Origin: Aeromicrobium yanjiei
GTDB taxonomy: Bacteria > Actinomycetota > Actinomycetes > Propionibacteriales > Nocardioidaceae
NCBI RefSeq assembly: GCF_009649075.1
Contig: NZ_CP045737.1
Span: 992,001-1,056,000, forward strand
Direction: 5' to 3'
DNA length: 64,000 bases
Shown: positions 55,526 to 61,688 of the stretch, one piece after another
Numbering within the stretch: position 1 is the stretch's first letter
Layout of the letters: each line of letters opens with the position of its first letter
Position numbers and translations under genes: made by a program
Notes under the pieces: generated by a model
The model's input: only the letters and a program-made list of their open reading frames with translations
The model's database searches: none
What the model was told of the DNA's origin: nothing

Positions 55526-56835
55526 AGCAGGGCCTCCCCCTTCAGGATCTGGTTGAGGAAGTCTGCGGACTTCTTGGGCGTGCCGGCGCCGACCGAGCTG
55601 GGTGAGTGCCAGCGGGACTGCAGGGCGCTCGAGATCTGGCTGTAGAACGCGCTCTTGGGCCGGGTGCCGGCCGAGTCGATGCTCTGGCTGAACAGGGTGA
55701 GCAGATCCGGCGGGAATGCCTTCTTGAGCTCTTCGGAGTCGTACACGGATCCGCGTGACGGCATGAAGCCGTTGTTGACCCCGAGGGCGACCTGGGCGTC
55801 GGCGTCGGTGACGCACATCGCAGCCTGCTGGGCGAAGTCGCGGTGCTTGGTGTAGGCGCCGACGCCGATCGCAATGCCGCCGAGGGGAGGTCGTGACTCC
55901 TCGCCCTCGACCGTCTCGGGGTAGCGGGCCCAGCCGAGGTCCTCGAACTGTGCCTCGTCCTTGGGTCCGCCGGGCTTGCCGATCAGGCCCTCGTAGTTCT
56001 TGTAGACGAAGGTCCAGTTGGTCATGAACTCGCCGGCGCCCTGCTCGGGGAACATCGCGCCGAGGCTCGTGCCCTCGTTGGACGTCGTGAAGTCGGGCTG
56101 CTTGGCGGTCGACTTGGCGAGCTTCTCGATCACGGCGGCCGCGGCCTTGCCGGCCTCGGAGTCGATCGTGACCTTCGCGTCCCGCCCGTCCTCCACCGTC
56201 GAGGGGTCCAGGATGTTGCCGCCGGCACCCTGGATCAGCGAGTTGATCCACACGACGTAGGCCTCGTACTTGCTGGCCTGGACACCGATCGTGCCGTCGT
56301 GGTCGGCGGCGGCGTCGATGATCTGGTCCCAGGTCACCGGCTGGCTCATGTCGAGCCCGGCCGCCTCCGCGAGCGACTTGCGGTACCAGAGCACCTGGGT
56401 GTTGGACCACTGCGGTGCCGCGACGACCTGGTCCTCCCACTGGACGATCTCGGCCGGGCCCTTGAGGACGTCGTCGTCGACGACCTGGTCCGCGAGCTCG
56501 CCCTCGAACGGCGCGAGCCAGTTGGCGTTCGCGAACTCCGGGATGAACACGGGGTCGAGGCTCATCAGGTCGGTCGAGCTGTCCTCGGCAGCGAGGCGAC
56601 GGGCCAGCTGCGTGCGCTGGTCGGTCGCGCTGGACGGCAGGAGCTGGATCTCGATGTCGTACTCGTCGGTGCTGCAGCGCTCGGCGATCGCCGTCAGCGT
56701 CTCCTGGCCGTCGGGGTTGATGTACCAGTTGAGCGTCGGTTTGCCGCTGTCGCCGCCACAGGCGGCCAGCATGCTCATCGACAACGCCGCCACGGCGACG
56801 CCGGTGACGAGTCTGCGGATTGGTCGTACCTTCAT
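55522..56835 (-). CDS. Extracellular sugar-binding lipoprotein (LpqY/trehalose-type)
   Basis: A 437-residue cluster-D binding protein. Signal peptide with lipobox LAAC (Cys26); mature N-terminus LNWYINPDGQETLTAIAERC resembles mycobacterial LpqY, as do QRTQLARRLAAEDSSTDLM and APQWSNTQVLWYRK. ATG 56835 has AAGGGGAG upstream and a well-formed promoter. With the SugABC-like genes downstream, trehalose or an alpha-glucoside is the probable substrate (inference). Confidence 0.9.
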   Translation of the reverse strand: MKVRPIRRLVTGVAVAALSMSMLAACGGDSGKPTLNWYINPDGQETLTAIAERCSTDEYDIEIQLLPSSATDQRTQLARRLAAEDSSTDLMSLDPVFIPEFANANWLAPFEGELADQVVDDDVLKGPAEIVQWEDQVVAAPQWSNTQVLWYRKSLAEAAGLDMSQPVTWDQIIDAAADHDGTIGVQASKYEAYVVWINSLIQGAGGNILDPSTVEDGRDAKVTIDSEAGKAAAAVIEKLAKSTAKQPDFTTSNEGTSLGAMFPEQGAGEFMTNWTFVYKNYEGLIGKPGGPKDEAQFEDLGWARYPETVEGEESRPPLGGIAIGVGAYTKHRDFAQQAAMCVTDADAQVALGVNNGFMPSRGSVYDSEELKKAFPPDLLTLFSQSIDSAGTRPKSAFYSQISSALQSRWHSPSSVGAGTPKKSADFLNQILKGEALL

Positions 56836-56894
56836 GTGCTCCCCTTACGCCGAGCCCGGGTCCGCGGCGTGATGCGGATCACAGGATCGAGACG

Positions 56895-56923
56895 AACCTA
56901 GCCCTGTGCCCCGGGTAGTGCAA
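56895..56923 (-). promoter_or_regulatory. Promoter of the LpqY-SugABC-like operon
   Basis: Minus strand -35 TTGCAC (56923-56918), 17-nt spacer, -10 TAGGTT (56900-56895), followed by an untranslated leader of about 55 nt and a Shine-Dalgarno. It lies between the glucosidase stop and the binding-protein start, so the transporter can be expressed without the glucosidase. Confidence 0.65.
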
Positions 56924-56934
56924 CCGCGGGTCGG

Positions 56935-58602
56935 TCACGACCTGAGCCACACTGTCTCGTCGGGGCCCACATGCCCTGCGGTGCCGGGAAAAGCGCTGGT
57001 CAGGAGCACATCGGCGCTGTCCGGAAGGGTCAACGGGTCGGTCCCGAGATTGGCCAGGACCGTCACGGACGCGTCCTCGGACGTCACCTCGAAGGCCAGC
57101 ACGTCCTCCGGGTGCCCGTCGAGCCAGGTCAGATGGCCGAGGCCGAGCCGATGTGTGCGGCGTACGGCCAGGAGCGCCCGGTAGAGGCTCAGCGTCGAGC
57201 CCGGATCGTCCCGCTGGCGGTCGACCGCGAGCGCGCCGAACTCGGCCGGCTGCGGCAGCCAGGACCGCTCGCCCGGCCCGAAGCCGTACGACGGCGCGTC
57301 GCCCTCCCACGGCATCGGGACGCGGCAGCCGTCGCGGCCGCGCTGGGTGTGGCCCGAGCGCTCCCAGGTCGGGTCCTGGCGGCTCTCGTCGGGCAGGCGG
57401 GTGGCCTCCGGCAGGCCGAGCTCCTCACCCTGGAACAGGTAGGCCGAGCCGGGCAGAGCGAGCATCACCGCGGTGGCGGCGCGAGCCCGGCGCAGCCCCA
57501 GGACGGGATCGGGCTGCGGGTCGTCCGCGCCGATGCCGGCAATGCGCTGCAGACCGGGGTGCTGCGGGTAGCCGAGGCGGGTCGCATGCCGTACGACGTC
57601 GTGGTTGGACAGGACCCAGGTCTGCGGCGCACCGACGGCCCCCGCCTGGGCGAGCGACCGGGTGATGGACGCGCGCTGCTCGTCCGGGAGCCATGGCGTC
57701 ATCAGGTACTCGAAGTTGAACGACTGGTGCAGCTCGTCCGCGCGGACGTACTGCGCGAGTGCCTGGGCCGGCAGGACCCACGCCTCGGCGCACAGGATGC
57801 GGTCGGCGTCCTCGCCCTCCACCGCGTACGAGTCGGCGAGCCGGCGCCAGCTGCGATAGATCTCGTGGACGCCGGGCTGGTCCCACATGGGCGCGAGCGC
57901 GGTCGCGTCCACGTTCGCGTCGAGCGTGAGATCGGTGTCGGGGAGATCCTCGAACTTGACCAGCCCGTGCGCGACGTCGATGCGGAAGCCGTCGACCCCA
58001 CGATCGAGCCAGAAGCGCAGGACGTCCTCGAGCTCGTCGCGCACCTCGGGGTTGGTCCAGTCGAAGTCGGGCTGGGAGGTGTCGAACATGTGCAGGTACC
58101 ACTGGCCGGGGGTGCCGTCCGGCTCGGTGACGCGGGTCCAGGCGGGGCCGCCGAACATGCTGGTCCAGTTGTTGGGCGGGAGCCGGCCTTCGTCGCTGCC
58201 GTCGCGGAACAGGTAGCGCGCGCGCTCACGGCTGCCGGGTGGGGACGCGAGTGCGGCGCGGAACCACGGGTGCGCGTCGGAGGAGTGGTTGGGGACGATG
58301 TCGACGATGACCCGCAGCCCGAGCCCGTGGGCCCGGGCGACCAGGGCGTCGAATGCGGCGAGATCGCCGAAGAGGGGGTCGACGTCGCGGTAGTCGGCCA
58401 CGTCGTAGCCGCCGTCGCGCTGAGGAGAGGTGTAGAACGGCGACAGCCACACGGCGTCCACGCCGAGCTCGGCGAGGTGGGGGAGCCGCTCGGTGATGCC
58501 CGGCAGGTCACCGATGCCGTCGCCGTCGGAGTCGGCCCACGAGCGGGGGTAGACCTGGTAGATCACTGCGTCGCGCCACCACTGCCGCCCTGGTCCTGCC
58601 AC
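56935..58602 (-). CDS. GH13 alpha-glucosidase
   Basis: A 555-residue alpha-amylase-family hydrolase: DIVPNHSS (101-108), nucleophile Asp209 in GFRIDVAHG, acid Glu273 in CAEAWV, and transition-state Asp335 in SNHDVVR. This is the alpha-glucosidase/oligo-1,6-glucosidase pattern. GTG 58602 gives WWRDAVIYQVYPRSW at the usual distance and has an AGGGGG upstream; longer readings to 58740 add unlikely sequence antisense to the ndk promoter. No signal peptide, so it acts on imported oligosaccharide, fitting the transporter downstream. Confidence 0.92.
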   Translation of the reverse strand: MAGPGRQWWRDAVIYQVYPRSWADSDGDGIGDLPGITERLPHLAELGVDAVWLSPFYTSPQRDGGYDVADYRDVDPLFGDLAAFDALVARAHGLGLRVIVDIVPNHSSDAHPWFRAALASPPGSRERARYLFRDGSDEGRLPPNNWTSMFGGPAWTRVTEPDGTPGQWYLHMFDTSQPDFDWTNPEVRDELEDVLRFWLDRGVDGFRIDVAHGLVKFEDLPDTDLTLDANVDATALAPMWDQPGVHEIYRSWRRLADSYAVEGEDADRILCAEAWVLPAQALAQYVRADELHQSFNFEYLMTPWLPDEQRASITRSLAQAGAVGAPQTWVLSNHDVVRHATRLGYPQHPGLQRIAGIGADDPQPDPVLGLRRARAATAVMLALPGSAYLFQGEELGLPEATRLPDESRQDPTWERSGHTQRGRDGCRVPMPWEGDAPSYGFGPGERSWLPQPAEFGALAVDRQRDDPGSTLSLYRALLAVRRTHRLGLGHLTWLDGHPEDVLAFEVTSEDASVTVLANLGTDPLTLPDSADVLLTSAFPGTAGHVGPDETVWLRS

Positions 58603-58699
58603 GTCGCCGCCCCCTTCGCAGGCACCCAGCGCGCCCCGTCCCGTCCAACGTACGCAGGGCCTGCGAAGGCGTCCACGGGTGGACCCGGCGACGGCGCGG

Positions 58700-58705
58700 T
58701 AGATT
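58700..58705 (+). promoter_or_regulatory. -10 box of ndk
   Basis: TAGATT ends 6 nt before the ndk ATG at 58712 and no Shine-Dalgarno intervenes: leaderless layout. Confidence 0.45.
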
Positions 58706-58711
58706 TGATGT

Positions 58712-59119
58712 ATGGCCCAACGCACACTCGTCCTCATCAAGCCCGACGCGGTCCGCCGTGGACTCGTGGGTCAGGTGCTGTCCCGGTACGAGCACAAGGG
58801 GCTGGCCCTGGTCGCCATGGAGCAGCGCACGATCGACGCCGCCCAGGCCGACGCTCACTACGCCGAGCACGTCGAGAAGCCTTGGTATCCGCCGCTGCGC
58901 GAGTTCGCGACGTCCGGACCCCTCGTGGCGCTCGTGCTGGAAGGTGACGAGGCCATCTCGGTCGTCCGCCAGCTCAACGGTGCGACCGACGGTCGTCAGG
59001 CCGCTCCCGGCACGATCCGCGGCGACATGTCGCTGTCGAACCGCGAGAACCTCGTGCACGCGTCCGACTCCGAGGAGTCCGCGGCCCGCGAGATCGCCCT
59101 CTGGTTCCCGTCTCTCTGA
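58712..59119 (+). CDS. ndk: Nucleoside diphosphate kinase
   Basis: A 135-residue enzyme balancing NDP/NTP pools. His116 in NLVHASDS is the phosphorylated residue; TLVLIKPDAVRRGL at the N-terminus and GATDGRQAAPGTIRGD are canonical. In mycobacteria ndkA likewise follows the valS-folC-DUF4233 segment. Confidence 0.97.
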   Translation: MAQRTLVLIKPDAVRRGLVGQVLSRYEHKGLALVAMEQRTIDAAQADAHYAEHVEKPWYPPLREFATSGPLVALVLEGDEAISVVRQLNGATDGRQAAPGTIRGDMSLSNRENLVHASDSEESAAREIALWFPSL

Positions 59120-59150
59120 CCTCATCGGCTGCCCGCGCCGCCCGCCCGTC

Positions 59151-59197
59151 GACCGATCTTTCGACGTTTCGGTACCCCGGGCAGCGTCAACGTCGTC
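59151..59197 (+). repeat. 40-bp repeat family, copy U1 (left of the DUF559-like gene)
   Basis: GACCGAT followed by the 40-bp unit that starts CTTTCGACGTTTCGGTA and ends GTCAACGTCGTC. It matches copy U3 at 60238-60284 in inverse orientation at 39 of 50 positions, including GACCGATCTTTCG. Confidence 0.75.
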
Positions 59198-59200
59198 TCA

Positions 59201-60142
59201 TCAGACGGCGGCGCGACGGAACTTTCGACGTCTGCGCAGTTCGGACGGCGTCAACGTCGTCAGGTCGTTCGGCCTCCCCGTCCAGCCCAGGGCTTGCGCC
59301 ATGCGGACGAGCTGTCCCGCCACGACGCGCTGCTCGCGACGGATCGTGTACGAGGAGAACACCAGCAGACGCTCGCCGCCGATCACGATCTCGTTGGCAC
59401 GGGTCAGGTCCTCGCTCCATCTCATGACGGCGAGGTGGGGGATTCCGTGCACCTCGGCCGACATCCCGAGCTGCTCCCAGCTGGCGTCGAGGAAGTAGGT
59501 GCCGTCGGGGGCGCGCACGCGACGCTGTCGGCTCGGGCGAGGCAGCCCGGCCCAGTCGCACACCTCGGCGAAGTCACGCTCGGGCAGTGACTGGATACCA
59601 CCTGCGGCGTCCAGGATCGACTCCACGATCAGCGCGCGATGACGGCACGGGCCGCGCCGTGTGAGTGCGTCGCGCAGGTGCGCGGTGCTCGTCAGGCGCT
59701 GCTGCACGCCGGCGACGACGATCGCCCGCGCCCGGCGTTCGTTCTGCGTCCAGCTCGCGGCGTCCACCAGGCTGCGGGCCGGCCGCGTACGTCGGGGCGT
59801 GCGCAGGGGATGGACGTCGCGGTCGTCGAGCTGGGTGCTCCACCGCACCTCCAGCCCGCGCCGGGAGGGCCTGCGCGCGCCGGACGGGAGCACGATCTGC
59901 GGAAGCTCGGGCGTGAAGCCGTCGAAGTCGTCCTGTGCCAGGGCGGTCAGACCCGCCAACGCGGCCCCGTCGGCGGCCGACGCCAGCGCGACGGCGATCT
60001 CCTGCTCGCGGGTGAGCGGGCCGTTGTGGAGCACGACCACCCCGCGGCACGGCTTCTGCCACATCCCGCGGTCCACCTTGTTGCGCACGACCCCCAGGCC
60101 GAATCGTCGGGCGGCTTCTGCTGTCCTGAGCACCTGGTCCAT
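59201..60142 (-). CDS. AbiEi-like N-terminal / DUF559 C-terminal domain protein
   Basis: A 313-residue protein. The N-terminus resembles the AbiEi-type winged helix plus linker common in actinobacterial solo genes (GLGVVRNKVDRGMWQKPCRGVVVLH, GPLTREQEIAVALASA). The C-terminal half has the DUF559/Vsr-like order GTYFLDASWEQLGMSAEVHGIPH...DLTRANEIV. The usual catalytic carboxylate positions of the nuclease core look altered (LDASWE for the normal YRVDLAWPE-like strand). No toxin partner lies beside it. The last 20 codons coincide with a 40-bp repeat copy, and inverted copies lie on both sides. Confidence 0.72.
   Translation of the reverse strand: MDQVLRTAEAARRFGLGVVRNKVDRGMWQKPCRGVVVLHNGPLTREQEIAVALASAADGAALAGLTALAQDDFDGFTPELPQIVLPSGARRPSRRGLEVRWSTQLDDRDVHPLRTPRRTRPARSLVDAASWTQNERRARAIVVAGVQQRLTSTAHLRDALTRRGPCRHRALIVESILDAAGGIQSLPERDFAEVCDWAGLPRPSRQRRVRAPDGTYFLDASWEQLGMSAEVHGIPHLAVMRWSEDLTRANEIVIGGERLLVFSSYTIRREQRVVAGQLVRMAQALGWTGRPNDLTTLTPSELRRRRKFRRAAV
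59222..59261 (+). repeat. 40-bp repeat family, copy U2 (inside the 3' end of the DUF559-like gene)
   Basis: Starts CTTTCGACGTCTGCGCAG and ends GGCGTCAACGTCGTC; 31 of 40 positions match U1 in the same orientation, 64 nt away. On the minus strand it encodes most of the arginine-rich C-terminus of the gene. Confidence 0.65.
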
Positions 60143-60237
60143 GCCTCGACCATGGTCGCGGGAGCTGGGCCGGTCCTCTTCCGGCGTTCGCGCTGTGGAG
60201 GGGCGGGCCGGCCCGGCGCGCTTGTGGACGTTGACTC

Positions 60238-60284
60238 GTCGACGTTGGTGCTGCCGGAGCTACCGAAACGCCGAAAGATCGGTC
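60238..60284 (-). repeat. 40-bp repeat family, copy U3 (upstream of the DUF559-like gene)
   Basis: Read on the minus strand it is GGACCGAT followed by CTTTCGGCGTTTCGGTAGC and CACCAACGTCGAC. It is the inverse counterpart of U1, on the other side of the gene. The remaining part of the 160-nt gap (60143-60302) shows no gene. Confidence 0.7.
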
Positions 60285-60302
60285 CGGGACGGGGCGGGGC
60301 GG

Positions 60303-60929
60303 TCAGGCGTAGGTGGGCATACGGAGGTGGTGGACGACCTCGTGGAACTGGCCGCGGACGTCCTCGGGGAGCCAGATGACGTCATTGGACATCGAGGCCA
60401 TGTCGACGTCCTCCTGCAGGGTGACGACGTCGCGGACCTGTCGGGGGTGGTCGCGCACGCGGTCCTCGAGCTCGATGAGGGAGATGCGCATCGTGACGCC
60501 GAACGGATTGGGGTTGACCAGGCCGATGCCCCAGAACTCGGCCGGATCGGCCGTCGCCTTCTGCTCCAGGTCGATCATCACCGACTTGACGTCCTGCTCC
60601 AAGGCGGGGTGGTCGACCTCCTCCACGGCCGCGAGCTCGACCCGCACCCCGCGCACGAGATGCGCGCCCTGGCCGTCGAAGCGCAGGACGTCGGTGAGGG
60701 TGCCGCCCGCAGGAAGCACCGGTCCGCCGCGGTGGGAGCCGTTGACGCCCTGCGTGACCACGTGGGGCAGCTCGCGGCCGTAGACGTCGTAGGCCACGAA
60801 GCGCAGCGTGGGGAGCACCGAGACCTCGGTGTTGTTGCGGATCGTGAGCACCTGGTCGAGCGAGCCGTCGGTCGAGACCGAGGTGTACTTCACGTTGAAC
60901 GGCGGGGGCGTGCGCTGACGTCGCTTCAC
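60303..60929 (-). CDS. Hypothetical protein
   Basis: A 208-residue protein I do not recognise. It is predicted to be beta-rich (VKYTSVSTDGSLDQVLTIRNNTEVSVLPTLRFVAYDVYGRE), reminiscent of FxLYD-like or immunoglobulin-like folds, with a polar C-terminal half. It has no signal peptide or membrane helix. ATG 60929 has an arginine-rich opening (MKRRQR). It is transcribed towards the DUF559-like gene, and its upstream region faces the polymer locus at 61.1 kb. Confidence 0.6.
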   Translation of the reverse strand: MKRRQRTPPPFNVKYTSVSTDGSLDQVLTIRNNTEVSVLPTLRFVAYDVYGRELPHVVTQGVNGSHRGGPVLPAGGTLTDVLRFDGQGAHLVRGVRVELAAVEEVDHPALEQDVKSVMIDLEQKATADPAEFWGIGLVNPNPFGVTMRISLIELEDRVRDHPRQVRDVVTLQEDVDMASMSNDVIWLPEDVRGQFHEVVHHLRMPTYA

Positions 60930-61151
60930 ACCATCGAGCCTATCGCCGGGCCACTCGTCCGATCGCCCGTGGGCCGGGCGGTCTCAGGTCTCCCAGGACC
61001 TGGTCTCCCGGCGTCTTCGCGGAGACAAGTCGGCGATCATGCGACAGGATGTCTGCCGAGAGCGAACACATGCGTGGTCTTGTCGAGGCTCGGGTAACGT
61101 TCGTACGTCCGGGCGGTGAGATATCGCGCAGAGAAGCAGGGGGAGCGTGGC

Positions 61152-61688
61152 GTGCGTGAAGTCGCGTTGGAGGAGGCACGGCCGTCGATGATCGGGGACG
61201 CAGCGGCGGAAGCTGCGAAGCTCCGGGCGGAGTTGGAGATGTCTCAGCGTGAGCTCGCTCAGGCCAGGCGTCAGCTGGAGGAGCAGGCCGAGCGCGCCGC
61301 TGCCCATGAGGTCGCGCAACGGCGCCTGCGACAGCTGGCGACCCGCCTCGATCAGCGGCTCACGCGGAGCGAGTCCGTCTCCGGGGTCCGCGGCTGGTTG
61401 AAGCGGCGTCAGCTCTCGACCATGCCGCGCACCGAGGAGGACGACGCCCTCGCGGTCCTGAGGTCGTCGAGCCTGATGAAAGGAGCCTGGTACCTGACGC
61501 GCTATCCGGAGGTCGTCTCGACCGGGCTCAGCCCTGCGTTGCACTACCTCCGTGTCGGCGCGGCCCAGCACAAGGATCCAGGCCCGGCGTTCAACACCCG
61601 CAAGTACCTGGCTCAGCACCCCGATCTGCCTCGTGACGTCAACCCCTTGGTGCACTTCCACGCAGCCAATCCTGGCCCGGCGGCATGA
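61152..61688 (+). CDS. Coiled-coil protein with a glycosyltransferase-associated repeat domain
   Basis: A 178-residue protein: an N-terminal coiled coil (about residues 15-70, heptads of Ala/Leu/Gln/Glu) then a domain with the repeated pattern WYLTRYPEVVSTGLSPALHYL and YLAQHPDLPRDVNPLVHF, found as an accessory module next to polysaccharide glycosyltransferases. The same module opens the following gene. GTG 61152 has a GGGGGAG ribosome-binding site; a GTG at 61116 is less favoured. The ATGA overlap shows co-translation. Role presumably scaffolding or partner of the transferase. Confidence 0.7.
   Translation: MREVALEEARPSMIGDAAAEAAKLRAELEMSQRELAQARRQLEEQAERAAAHEVAQRRLRQLATRLDQRLTRSESVSGVRGWLKRRQLSTMPRTEEDDALAVLRSSSLMKGAWYLTRYPEVVSTGLSPALHYLRVGAAQHKDPGPAFNTRKYLAQHPDLPRDVNPLVHFHAANPGPAA

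Noticed and set aside
59201-60142. Functional type IV toxin-antitoxin system (AbiEi with AbiEii)
   Set aside because: No nucleotidyltransferase-type toxin gene is adjacent; solo AbiEi/DUF559-like genes are common in actinobacteria.
60930-61151. Gene or RNA element in the 222-nt gap before the polymer locus
   Set aside because: No coding signal; GTCTCCCAGGACCTGGTCTCC contains only short partial symmetry and I see no known RNA family.
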